From: Datura wrightii
Lineage: Eukaryota; Streptophyta; Magnoliopsida; Solanales; Solanaceae
Direction of reading: 5' to 3'
DNA length: 64,000 nucleotides
Assembly: GCA_035772735.1 (NCBI GenBank)
Contig: JASDFA010000007.1
Span: 146,939,001-147,003,000 of the forward strand
This document shows, piece by piece, positions 33,455-44,660 of this stretch. Below the pieces are notes generated by a model. It had not been told where the DNA came from, searched no databases, and worked only from the letters and a program-made list of their open reading frames with translations. The translations under genes were made by a program, and so were the position numbers. The first letter of the stretch is position 1. Each line of letters begins with the position of its first letter.

Positions 33455-33930
33455 TTCAAGATATCTTTTATTTTCAAGATTTTGGCACGAATTATCCTTA
33501 AAAGTGATTAGTTTTTAATTTTTACCCACTATATATACGGTCTTAAATTTTTACACATGAAATGCTTGAGATTTTATGGATACAAATACCTTTATTTATG
33601 TTATTCCTCTGGGTGCTTTTTTTTTTTTGTGCTCTCTTTATTTGCCGTCGCATTCTCTCTTTCATTTTTACTCTCTTTCTCTCTCCGCTCTCCATTTTTT
33701 ATTTCGTTTATTGATCAGCCATAACTCATTTTTCTCAATTCTTTTGAATCTGTTTATTGTGAAATTTATGTATTTTTCAGCGTGTTTATATTATTTTATC
33801 AGTTCGTCTATTTGATCATTTTTGCCCTTCAGATATAAGTTGCATAATATTTCTATAATTTTAAAATTATTCGTATAGGGTTCATAGTCAATTTTCAGAC
33901 GTTTATTATATGAAAAAAAATTATGCCCCA
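33455..33930 (+). repeat. Foldback left outer arm
   Basis: Unique arm with 'tttgccgtcgcattctctct' and a CT-rich stretch, followed by 'ttctataattttaaaatt'. Both occur as reverse complements in the right arm at about the mirrored distance. Confidence 0.85.
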
Positions 33931-33986
33931 AAGGCATAAGTCATGATAAGGCATATGTACAAGAAGTTTATTAGATGAAAGCAAAA

Positions 33987-35063
33987 AGAGAGAATACACA
34001 AAGTACTTCCTAAACGTGTACCTTATTTTTAAAAAGATACTTTAAGTTTGTGGGGGTCCTATTACCCCTTATATTTATTTAAAATAGTATAAATACCACC
34101 TCTCGAGGCCGCCACCACTTTTAAGAAAAACACTGCATGACACGCACCAATTAGATTTTGCCATGTCATTTTTTTTCTAGTATTTTTGTTTATCTTTTTA
34201 TTTTCCTTTTATTTCTTTTTCCTTTTTAGTTCACTATTTTATATATTTCTTTTTTATTTTTTATTCATTTTTTCTTTTCTTCTTTTTCACAACCTCGTGA
34301 ACACCATCTTCACCAGAAAAAAAATAAAATCAAACCAACACTAAATTAAAATCATCAGAAACCATCACTAAATCTATCAAAAATCAAATTATCTCATAAT
34401 AAAAAATTAAAAATCTAAATCACCACCAAATAAAAATTAAAAAATTTATAAATCACCATTAGACCCATCAAATATAAAATGTGAAGAACAAAAAATAATA
34501 AGAAAATAAAACACATCGTCAAATCAAGCAATCAAACGTGGATGTTAGATTCTTTAAAATTTTTAATTAAAAAAGGGGAGGAGGAGTTATGGTGAAAAGC
34601 CACCAAACCCATTTCATAGATTGTTATCAAAATAGGAAAAGAAAAAAAGAGTAGAATGAATATAAAAAAGAGGGAGGGGGTGGGGGTGGGGGAATGTTGT
34701 GGAGTAACGGGTGGGAGTGGCGGAGTTATAGTGAAAATTATAGATATACGGTTAAAGATAGTGGTAATAAGGAATGGAAGAAGAAGGAGAAGAAACAAGA
34801 GAGAGAGAGAGAGAGAGAGAGAAAATAAAACAAAGAAATGGAGAAAAAAAAGAGAAAAAAAATTTTAACTAAAAAAAATGGTATTTCTGGAGCTATTCAC
34901 GTGCTCCAAGCAAGTGCAAAACACACCAAAAGTCACGTAAGCTCAAAAGGTATTAGTTATACCATTTAAACAAGAATAGGGGTGTAATAGGACCCCCGCA
35001 AACTTAAAGTGTCTTTTTAAAAATAAGGTATAAGTTCAGGGAGTATTTTATGTATTCTCTCTC
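33987..35063. mobile_element. Mutator-like MITE nested in the foldback left arm (1,077 bp)
   Basis: Terminal inverted repeats of ~80 bp: the left 'ttatttttaaaaagatactt' and 'gtgggggtcctattac' mirror the right arm near 34,985-35,030. Flanks AAAGCAAAA (33978-33986) and AAAGAAAAA (35064-35072) look like a 9 bp target duplication with one change. Contains a (GA)n run at about 34,800. No gene. Confidence 0.75.
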
Positions 35064-35072
35064 AAAGAAAAA

Positions 35073-36149
35073 AAATAAAATCATGCCCCAAATACACAAA
35101 TAATGGCATAAAGCATAATTGCAAAAAAAACAAATTTAGATGAAAAAAAAATAAAATCATACCCCAAGGCACAAGTCATGGCGTAATACATAAATACAAA
35201 AAAATTATTAGATGAAAAAAAAAATTATACCCAAAGATACAAGACATGACGTAAGACATAAGTCAAAAAATTATTTAGATGGAAAAAAAATAAAATTATG
35301 CCCAAAGACACTAGTTACGGCATAAGATATAAGTGTAAAAAAAAATTAGATGGAAAAAAATGAAATGCCCAAACGCACAAGTCACGGCATAAGGCATAAG
35401 TGTAAAAAAATTATTAGATGAAAATTATGCCAAAGGCACAAGTCATGGCATAATACATAAGTGTAAAAAATTTATTAGATGAAAAAAAAATGAAATATGT
35501 CCAAATGCACAAGTCATGGCATAAGACATAAGTGCAAAAAATTTATTAGATGAAAAAAAATTATGCCCAAAGGCACAAGTCATGGCATAAGGTATAAGTG
35601 TGAAAGATTTATTGGATGAAAAAAAATGATGCCCAATGGCAGAGTCATGGCGTAAGGCATAAATATAAATAATTTATTAGATGAGAAAAAGTGAAATTAT
35701 GCCCAAATGCACAAGTCATGATATGTAATCATAAGCGCAAAGAATTTATTAGATAGAAAAAAAAAATTATGCCCAAAGTCACAATGTATGACATAAGGTA
35801 TAAGTGTAAAAAATTTATTTGATGGAAAAAAAATGAAATTATGCCCAAAGGCATAAATCATGACATAAGACGTAAGTGCAAAACATATGTTAGCTGGAAA
35901 AAAAATGAAATTATGCCCAAAGGCACAAGTCATAGCATAAAGCATAAGTGCGAAAAATTTATTAGATGAAAAAAATGAAATTATGGCCAAAAGCACAAGT
36001 CATGGCATAAGACATAAGTGTAAAAAATTTATTAGATAGAAAAAAATTATGCCCAAAAGCACAAGTCATGCCATAAGGTATAAGTGCAAAAAATTTATTA
36101 GATGGAAAAAAGATGAAATTATGTCCAAAGGCACAAGTCATGGCATAAG
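35073..36149 (+). repeat. Foldback inner array, left orientation (~16 units of ~66 bp)
   Basis: The unit consensus reads as 'aaattatgcccaaaggcaca', 'agtcatggcataagacataa', 'gtgtaaaaaatttattagat' and an A-rich end. Unit lengths vary by A-run length. One further unit lies left of the nested MITE at about 33,925. Confidence 0.9.
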
Positions 36150-38640
36150 ATTTGTGCCTTTGGGCATAATTTCATATTTTTTTTCATCTAATAAATTTTT
36201 TATATTTATGTCTTATTCAATGACTTGTGCCTTTGGGAATAATGTCATTTTTTTTTTCATTTAATAAATTTTTTACAATTATGTCTTATGCCATGACTTG
36301 TGCCTTTGGGGCATGATTTTATTTTGTCTTATGCCATGACTTGTGCCTTTGGGGTATGATTTCATTATTTTTTTCATCTAATAAATTTTTTACACTTATG
36401 CCTTATGCCATGACTTGTGTTTTGGGATATGATTTCATTTTGTCTTATGCCATAACTTGTGCATTTGAGACATGATTTCATTCATTCTTCATCTAATAAA
36501 CTTTACACTTAGTGCCTCTTGCCATGACTTGTGCCTAGGGGTGTACAAGCCAAACTGTCAAGTCAAATCGAACCGAGGAACCAAGTCAAACCGAGAAAAA
36601 ACACCGACATGTAGCTTGGTTTGATTGATTTGGCATTGGAGAAAAAATTCGACCATTCTTGATTTAGTTTGGTATTAACCATAAAAAGTCAAACCGAACT
36701 CAATCCAAATCGACATAATATATATATAATCTTTTATACATAAAAATATTAATTATAATCTTTTATATAAATATTTTTTAAATTAGTTTTATTAATATCA
36801 ATGTTTAGAAATTAGATGTATATTCATATTTGAGCTTATAAGTTATAAACTTGTAAATTGTAATATTTGTTTAGTAGACACTAACTAATAAGTAAATGAT
36901 CTAAATATAAAGACCTAATATTAACCTAAAAACCTAGCAAGATAAAATAAAACCTTCAGTCTTCATCTTCACTTTTCAGAGACCGATTTCTCCTCCTCTC
37001 CTCATTCATCAGGCTCTGGTTACTTTTGCATGTTTGTTAGTATACTTCTTTCTATTTTTCTTATGAGTTAAGTCGTTAAGCTGCCTCCATTTCTTCATGT
37101 TTTTATTTTCTCAGAGGTCATTTATAGTTTTCTAATTTTTGATTAATTTAGTTATGTTTGATTTAGTTTTAAAAAAAAAAACATAAAGATCCAATTTAGT
37201 TATTTTTTATTTTTTAACTATTTGATTTAGTTTTAAAAAATTGAAAAATCAAAAAAATCGAAAGAACCGATTAAAATCGAAACCGAAAGAACCGACTTAT
37301 GTTGGGTTGATTTGGTTTATGAATTTAATAAACTGACATGATTGGTTTAGTAATTTTTTAATGAAAAACAAAATCAAACCTATGTACGCCTAGTTATGCC
37401 TTTGCGGCAAAATTTTATTTTTTTTCCATCTAATTAATTTTTTTAAACTTATGTCTTATGCCTTGACCTTTGCCTTTGGGTATGATTTCATTTTGTCTTA
37501 TATCATAATTTGTGCCTTTGTGGTATAATTTCATTTTGTCTTATGCCATAACTTGTGCCTTTGGTGCATGATTTCATTTTTTTTCATCTAATAAACTTTT
37601 TTATACTTATGCCTTATGCCATGACTTTTGCCTTTGGAGTATGATTTCATTTTGTCGTATGCCATGACTTGTGGCTTTGGGGTATGATTTAATTTTGTCT
37701 TATGCCATGACTCGTGCCTTTGGGGAATTTTTTCTTTTCATTTAATAAATTTGTACACTTATGTCTTATGTCATGACTTGTGACTTTGGGGTATGATTTC
37801 ATTTGTCTTATGTCATGACTTATGCCTTTGGGGCATGGTTTAATATATTTTTTTTATTAATAATTTTTTTACACTTATGCCTTATGCCATGACTTGTGTC
37901 TTTGGGGCATAATTTCATTTTATTTTCATCTAATAAGTTTTTTGCACTTATGTCTTATGCCACGACTTGTTCCTTTGGGGCATGATTTCATTTTTTTTTC
38001 ATCTAATAAATTTTTTACACTTATGCTATGACTTGTGCCTTTAGGGACATGATTTCATTTTTTTTTCATATAATAGACTTTTTACACTTATGTCTTGTGT
38101 AATGACTTATGCCTTTGGGACATGATTTCATTTTGTCTTATGCCATGACTTGTGCCTTTGGGACATGATTTCATTTTTTTTTTCATATAATACACTTTAC
38201 CCTTATGTCTTGTTCCATGACTTATGTCTTTGGGGCGTGATTTAATTTTGTCTCATGCCATGACTTGTGCCTTTGGGCATAATTTTCTTTTTTTTTTCCA
38301 TCTAATAATTTTTTTACACTTATGCCTTATGTCACGACTTGTGTTTTTGAGCGAAATTTTATTTTATTTTCATTTAATAATTTTTTTTATACTTATGTCT
38401 TATGCCATGACTTATGCCTTGGGGCATAATTTTTTTTTTTTCATCTAATAAATTTTTTGCACTTATGTCTTATGTCATGACTTGTGTCTTTGGGGCATGA
38501 TTTTTTTTCCATCTAATAAACTTTTTACACTTATGTCTTATCCCATAACTTATGCCTTTGGGACACGATTTCATTTTTTTTTTCATCTAATAAACTTTTT
38601 ATACTTATACCTTATCTCATTACTTGTGTCTTTGGGGCAT
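36150..38640 (-). repeat. Foldback inner array, right orientation
   Basis: The same unit as reverse complement ('gcctttggggcatgatttca', 'tcttatgccatgacttgtgc'), more than 20 copies, some shortened to the 'tcttatgcca...catgatttcatttt' half. Interrupted at 36536-37392 by a hAT MITE. Confidence 0.9.
36536..37392. mobile_element. hAT-type MITE nested in the foldback right array (857 bp)
   Basis: The left end TAGGGGTGTACA and the right end (reverse complement TAGGCGTACA) resemble the 28.2 kb hAT MITE. The flanks CTTGTGCC and GTTATGCC match at 6 of 8 positions, an aged target duplication within the repeat unit. Arms carry 'AAACCGA' motifs. Confidence 0.75.
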
Positions 38641-39083
38641 AATTTTGTTCATGCAATAAACGTCCAAAAATTGACTATGAATCCTATACGAAGAATTTTA
38701 AAATTATAGAAATATTACACAACTTATGCCTGATGGGCAAAAATTATTAAATAGATGAACTGAAAAATCAAATAATGTAAAACACGCGAAAAAATACATA
38801 AATTTTACTATATACAGATTCAAATGAATTGAAAAAAATGAGCTATGACTGATAATAAATGAAATAAATAATCGAGAGCAGAGAGAGAGAGTGAAAGTGA
38901 AAGAGAGAATGCGACGGCAAATAAACAGAGCACAAAAAAAAGATATAAGCACATAAAGAAATAACATAAATAAGGATATTTTTATTTATAAAATCTCATT
39001 AAATAAATTTTATGGATAAAAATTAAAAATCATATATATGATAAGCAAAAATTAAATATCAATCACTTTTAACATATCTTGAA
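38625..39083 (-). repeat. Foldback right outer arm
   Basis: Inverted copy of 33455-33930, including 'gagaatgcgacggcaaataa' and 'gactatgaatcctatacgaa'. Confidence 0.85.
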
Positions 39084-39119
39084 CCCATATTCATATATGA
39101 AAAGGAGAAATCCAACACC

Positions 39120-39129
39120 TATAAAAATA
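39120..39129 (+). promoter_or_regulatory. Probable TATA box of the MORC gene
   Basis: TATAAAAATA 136 bases before the ATG, just outside the foldback right end. This leaves a leader of ~105 bases. Confidence 0.5.
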
Positions 39130-39255
39130 AGCCCAATATTCCACAATCTTTATCACAAACTTTTCTTAATCAGTTTGAGTCCTTGTAAAACTTCTTTTCC
39201 CCTTCTTTGAAATAAAAAACTTGAGTTCTTAGATTTTTGATTAATTTTCACAAAC

Positions 39256-41548
39256 ATGATCACCATGCCTATCAAGCAAGAAATCATCGACCTAACATAC
39301 GATTTAGACGTGGCCACAAACACAACTATGCATAATATGATGATTCCAATAACCAATTATGATTTTGATGATATCCAAGAAAGCCCTATGAAGAAGATGA
39401 AAGTTGAAAGTGAGTCATGGAATCAGCCTTCTATTATTGCTCCTCTGTCTATTCATCCAATTACTAGTTGTGAGCAGTTCTGGAAAGCTGGAGAGTACAA
39501 TGGAAAAACGGGTTTTTTCTCAGGGGCTTATGATCATACGGTTGGCATGGATCATGTTAGAGTTCACCCGAAATTTTTGCATTCAAATGCCACAAGTCAT
39601 AAATGGGCATTGGGTGCTTTTGCTGAGCTTCTAGACAATGTAATGGACGAATTTTGCAACGGCGCTACGTATGTCAGTATAGACGTGCTGGATAACAAGA
39701 ATGACTGGGGAAGCAAGATGTTGTTATTGGAAGACAATGGCGGCGGGATGAATCCTGATAGCATGCGTCAGTGCATGTCTCTTGGGTATTCCGTGAAAAG
39801 CAAATTAGCAAACACGATTGGAAAATATGGAAACGGTTTTAAAACGAGCAGTATGAGGCTAGGGGCTGATGTCATTGTGCTTTCGCGGCGGAGAGACGGA
39901 GCAACGAGCACGTTGACAGAGTGTTGGAATGTTGTCCTACACTTTTTTAAGGAGCACGGGGAAAGAAGATATTGTTGTTCCTATGATCGATTTTTTGAAG
40001 AGGGGAGAGACTTGGGAGATGTTGGTTCGATCTTCAGCTGATGATTGGAAAAGGAATTCGGAGACGATAGTACAATGGTCTCCTTACGAGAGCCAACAGG
40101 ATCTCTTCCAGCAGTTTGAGTTATTGAAAAGTGATCAAGGCACGCGAATTGTCATATACAATCTTTGGGAGGATGAAGGAGGAGCCACGGAACTTGACTT
40201 TGACACCGATCCACATGACATTCAAATCAGGGGCGTTAGTCGAGATGAAAAGAAGATTGAGATGGCGAAAGAATATCCCAACTCCAGGCACTTTCTAACT
40301 TATCAACATTCTTTAAGGAGTTATGCTTCGATATTGTATCTGAGGCCTGCTCCTGGATTTCGAATAATTTTGAGGGGGAAAGATGTTGAACATCATAATT
40401 TGGTAAATGACATGATGTTGTCCGAGGAGATTACGTACAGACCCCAATCCGTTGGTTATGAAACATCTGTAGCTGCAGTAACTGTTGGTTTTGTCAAAGA
40501 TGCAAAACATCACATTGATAATCAAGGTTTCAATGTTTATCACAAGAACAGGCTCATTAAGCCTTTCTGGAGGGTGTGGAATGCTGCTGGGAGCGATGGT
40601 CGCGGTGTGATAGGCGTCTTAGAAGCTAATTTTGTTGAACCAGCTCATGATAAACAGGGCTTTGAGCGCACAATCATCCTTGCTAGACTCGAGGCACGCC
40701 TACAAATTATGCAGAAGTATTGGTCTTCAAACTGTCATTTCATTGGTTATGCTAAGCATCGCAATGTAAAGAGCACTACTGTCTCCCCTGATCAGGAAGA
40801 ACCAAACGCTTGTTCTGCGCCTACAAGCAAATCCTGTTCCCCGCTCAGCTCCAGCGTCGTGCACGCAACTCTTCATGATGATAGATCTAAGTTGAAATCA
40901 TCCGGAGTAGAACGCGAGATGGGACCAGTTCATTCTTCAATAAAGGATAGTTCAGTGCACAAAGCTTCCAACATGTGCTTAGGGTCCAGAAAAGTGTCCC
41001 AGCCAGTTCATTTTTCAATACAAGCAAGACGTCAAACTATGTCTGGAGATCAAACTCAGCAAGTGTGTACATTAAATAGGCAAACTGATGAAACTCCAGG
41101 AAACACTTCTGCGCCTAAAAGAAAATCCTGTTCCCCGTTTAGCTCCAACGTCGGCCACACAACCTGTCAGAATACAGTATCACTTCATTCTTCAGTACAA
41201 GAAAGAAATCAAACTATGCCTGGAAATCACACTCAGCAAGCATCTATCTCAAGAAATCCAGTTGTGAAGATGGAAGATACTGTGTCCAATGACTTGAGAG
41301 AAGAGAATAATAGTACTAAGAATAGTTTACACCAGGTTTTGCGCCATTGGCAGCATGAAAGAGCCAGGAGTAAGACTCTAGCTCGCATGCTTATAGAGGA
41401 AAGAAGACGGGGGACTAAGGAAGAAGAGAGTTTAAAGAGCAAACTGAAGGATGCTTCAGTTACCATACAATATCTGCTCAACAAAGTGAGGCTGCTAGAA
41501 AGTAGCAGGATAACCTTTACCAGCAAAAATGAATATCAACTACTATGA
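39256..41548 (+). pseudogene. MORC-family GHKL ATPase gene, intronless, one frameshift
   Basis: Two overlapping frames read as one plant MORC (Microrchidia) protein. Frame one (39256 to about 39912) has an N-terminal 'IIDLT' (SUMO-interaction type), the ATPase N-box 'AELLDNVMDE' (residues 123-132), 'EDNGGGM' (159-165) and 'GKYGNGFKTSSMRLGADV' (189-206). Frame two resumes at about 39917 with 'QSVGMLSYTFLRSTGKEDIVVPMIDF' and carries the S5-fold part, a Ser-rich linker with an internal duplication, and a C-terminal coiled coil (41317-41505). Four extra bases at about 39913-39916 explain the shift; without them it would encode about 762 residues. MORC proteins act in gene silencing and immunity. 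Plant MORC genes I know have many introns, so the lack of any suggests a retrocopy, though a TATA box is present. A sequencing error is possible. Confidence 0.85.
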
Positions 41549-42640
41549 GAAGTAACACAAATATGCAGCTAAAGCATATCCGATCCACACTTCAAAGATC
41601 TGGCTATAGAAAATCCATTCAATATTAACATGTATATCCATTTTTTCTATTCACTTGAAATGGAATTTTCATCTCGTTTTCTGTAAGATCAGTTTCAATC
41701 GTATTGCACAGTAGATAGCGGCTTAGTTAAGAACATTTCAGTCTCTAATTATCCTTTTTCTTCTCTCATAAGTATATCAGCAGCTTAAATATACTTTCAT
41801 AATGTTAATTCAACATACTTAAGAAGTTCTACAAGAAGGCACAAATTTTAGTACTTACACAATTGTCACAAAAAATTTACATATGGTTTCTTAAGTTTGC
41901 ATTATGTTTTCTTGTTTACTTATTGTTCGTCTTCTATAAGCACGAATTGCCACTATCCTTGAATTGCTGGAAATCGAAAGAACAGGCTGCAGTTAACACT
42001 ATTTCTGCAAGACTACAACTGATATGAAAACACAGCCACTACTAAACCGCCTTTATATTCTTCAAACTCTTCACCTGTTTTGTAAACAAAGCACAAACAT
42101 ACCTACAAATGTCTGTAAATCATAACGATACATCAAAGCTTTTACGAACAAATTTTATCACTCGAGATATATCCGTGCAAAATGTACTTCTGTTAACATT
42201 CTGCATTATGCCATTATCAAAACTCAATTAACACATATATCCTAAAAGTTGGACCAGCTAATCAACTAGACTATGTGCAACCAATATGTAACATGAACCA
42301 AAGTGCTAAGTACTATTTTGGGATTCTTTAGCATGACTGAAGAATACCAAAATGTTACAGCCAGTCTACTATCTTGACCTCTTCAAAGATATTAGAGTAA
42401 AAAATCCTATAGGTTTCTAGCAAAATCATTATCCAATAAGGGCTCACAATAGATGATATCTGCTTGCTACTGTTTAAATCTATTATCCAAACCAGTAAAA
42501 CACTTAAGTCAGAAAACAAATGCTATAAAGCTTGATCAAATACTCATCACTCGCCTACAGACAGTTGGGTGTGCAGATAAAGTCCCACTTTGGCAACTTA
42601 AAAGAAAAAGAAACTACGTATAAGGTATAGTGATACTATT
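41549..42640. other. 3' flank of the MORC gene, no gene seen
   Basis: Moderate AT content with no coding sequence. No poly(A) tract expected of a fresh retrocopy is visible directly after the stop. Confidence 0.5.
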
Positions 42641-42644
42641 AATG

Positions 42645-42960
42645 ATGTCTCAGCCTTTTGGAAAAAATCATGCAGACTTGGCTCAAGACAGACCGTAACA
42701 TGTACACACCATGATTAAGAATAACTTTAATTGGCGTGAGGCCTTTAAGGAAAAAACATGCTAGTTTGTCCCAAAGCAGACAGTATCACACACCATGATA
42801 AGAGTAACTTTAATTGGCGTGAGTCCTTTTAGAAAAAACCATGCATTTTTGGCCCAAAGCAGACAGTATCACGCCATAATAAAAATAACTCTTACTGGTG
42901 GGGGGAAAACCCTATGGGCTTAGCCCAAAGCGGACAATATAAGAAGAGTATCTTTGGCTG
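42645..42960 (+). repeat. Tandem repeat, ~82 bp unit, about 3.5 copies
   Basis: Units contain 'aagagtaactttaattggcg', 'tgag.cctttta.aaaaaacc' and 'ggcccaaagcagacagtatc', starting near 42,645, 42,722, 42,806 and 42,887. The 'cccaaagcggacaatat' phrase is common in Solanaceae intergenic repeats. Confidence 0.8.
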
Positions 42961-43050
42961 GGCTGTTTCAGCCCAACACAAATACACTTCCATCCCATCT
43001 TTTTGCACTCACAAAACCAAATATAATCACCAGCACACACACAAACATAA

Positions 43051-43228
43051 TAGGGGCGGAGCCAGAAGGGTGCTAGAGGGTCAATTGAACCTTCTTCTTT
43101 GAAAAGTTGCACCATGCAGACGAGGGAAAAATGATTTTTTTTGCATGTATATAAGTTGTTGAATCTGTTTAGCCTAAATTTTTATTTTTTTTGAATAATC
43201 CTCTTGTATTCTTGGATCCGCCACTGCT
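43051..43228. mobile_element. Small MITE (~178 bp)
   Basis: Left TAGGGGCGGAGCCAG and right GGATCCGCCACTG (reverse complement CAGTGGCGGATCC) form inverted repeats of a common plant hAT-type MITE. Target duplication not resolved. Confidence 0.55.
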
Positions 43229-43699
43229 GCTATATTCTCAATTCGCACTCCTAATATGTAAAAAAGAATAATCGTCAAGAGATCCCCATTAGATAATGTA
43301 ATAATCACACCATACAGTCCAAAGATGGATTAAGAATTTTAAAAATGAATTCTAGACCTTGATCCTTTTTGTTTATTGAGTTCTTAATAGATTATATTCA
43401 GTAAATTTCTTAACACGAATGCAGAGTTTAAGTTATAGCAACTGAGTTTTGTTCAATCCATAGCTTCTATGGTGAATCCACCCCTACATACACTCTTATT
43501 TCACTAAAAGACCAAAAAGAAAAAAATTCATTTTGCATCGAAGCGGATCTGCTTAAAAGAAAAGAGGGGAAAAAAATAAAAAGAACTAAGAAAGAATTCA
43601 GAAACATAAAGTGGGAAAATATTTTTCATGAAAATTATTTTTTTTGAAAATTATTTAAAGAATTTTTTTGTTTTTCTCTTATATATATAAGCGGTTAAG

Positions 43700-43835
43700 A
43701 AGGACTAACGCAGCCTCATCTAATTATACCAAAAGTTATTTGAATTGTACATTAAATGACCAACATAGCTTCATCAAATTGTACAAAAAGCTATTTTAAT
43801 TGTACATTAAATGATCAACACATCTTCATTAACAT
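43700..43835 (+). repeat. Tandem repeat, ~55 bp unit, 2.5 copies
   Basis: 'gccgaccaacatagcttcatc'-like starts at about 43,703, 43,758 and 43,813, each followed by 'ttgaattgtacattaaatga' in the complete copies. Confidence 0.75.
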
Positions 43836-43903
43836 TGTGATGAAGTCAAATGTTATAAAGTCCAAGAAAGTGGCTGTTAATTAATTAGTCCATATGCTAT
43901 ATA

Positions 43904-44374
43904 TCATTACTATATTATACTACATAAGTGTCACTAACAACTGATTTAATGGAGTTGTTTGTTCGTATAAGAATAATTTTGGTATTTTTTACATTTTATA
44001 TTTTAGTGTTATTGCATTTAAAGAATATATGTTTATAATTATTTTTACTTTAGAAAAAAATAATAAAATATGAGATCCCTTGAAAAAAATAATTAAAATT
44101 TTATAATGGATAGAATATTTGAGGGTTATTGTGCTTTAATAATTATATTTGTACTATGTTCATTTTAGATAAAAATAATCAAGTAATATGCAATTTTTAA
44201 AACGAATCAGGTAATATGTGATTTTTTTAATAGGAAAAAAGATTAAATTTTTTTAATGAAATAGAAAAAAGAAATTGTAGGTCGCCAAGCAGTTATATTA
44301 GTAGTCGAAATATTAATAAATTTGAAAATTGAAATCGTTGGTACCGCGCCTATTACGGGCATTCCTTTATCTAG
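43904..44374 (+). mobile_element. Helitron-like non-autonomous element (~471 bp)
   Basis: Starts TCATTACTATATTATACTA after an A. Ends with a GC-rich hairpin remnant (CCGCGCC...GGGC) 11-12 bases before CTAG, followed by T. These are the Helitron 5'-TC and CTRR-3' rules with insertion between A and T. The hairpin is imperfect. Confidence 0.5.
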
Positions 44375-44660
44375 TATTTTTTAATGTTTGATGAGTAAAC
44401 TAAATAATATTACATCTTAAGAATATTTATGTGCAGTTTTATTAACAGAATACTATGAGGATAGTGTAGAAAGTGGGTGTCGGGGTGGCGAGGGGTGGGG
44501 GTTGAAGGCGTTGTACGGGTAGAGAGGAGATAATGAATTTGAAATGTTATTTATGAAACTTGTTTTTTCTACTTTCATCAGAGAAGTAATTTTTTTTTAT
44601 TTTTAAGAAATTTATTTTCCTTAAAAATATTTTCCTCCAATATACTAAACACACCCTTAA

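Larger units (their letters stand above)
33455..39083. mobile_element. Foldback-like transposable element, ~5.6 kb
   Basis: The two ends are long inverted repeats: 33455-33930 matches the reverse complement of about 38625-39083. The terminal 12-mer TTAAAAGTGATT (33498) mirrors AATCACTTTTAA (39061), with an outer TTCAAGATAT/ATATCTTGAA pair. Inside each unique arm is a long array of ~66 bp tandem units, forward on the left and reverse on the right, meeting at ~36,150. This modular arrangement defines foldback elements, and related ones are known from Solanaceae. No transposase is seen. Two younger elements (33987-35063 and 36536-37392) are inserted. No clear target duplication was found. A MULE relationship is possible. 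Confidence 0.8.
43607..44660. mobile_element. MITE of the GTGTGTTTGG type, split by later insertions
   Basis: The left piece ('gggaaaatatttttcatgaa', 43,612) and the right piece ('aaaatattttcctccaatat', then 'aaacacaccc', ~44,625-44,657) form the inverted ends. The G-rich centre at 44,470-44,525 matches the style at 10.6 and 60.0 kb. The middle holds short tandem repeats and a Helitron-like unit. Confidence 0.45.

Noticed and set aside
33576..33815. 79-codon frame in the foldback arm and its mirror at 38704-38967
   Set aside because: The two are inverted copies of the same CT-rich arm; leucine/serine/phenylalanine-rich low complexity, no domain.
33925..38640. Regular repeat array considered as CRISPR
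   Set aside because: Units are contiguous and diverged with no unique spacers, and this is a plant nuclear genome.
35697..38709. Open frames of 71-99 codons with repeated 'CAFGHNFIFF' peptides
   Set aside because: Translations of the ~66 bp tandem unit; periodicity comes from DNA repeats, not protein selection.
39911..39918. GTTGACAG at the MORC frameshift considered as a micro-intron
   Set aside because: Eight bases is far too short to splice, and removing it does not restore the correct frame.
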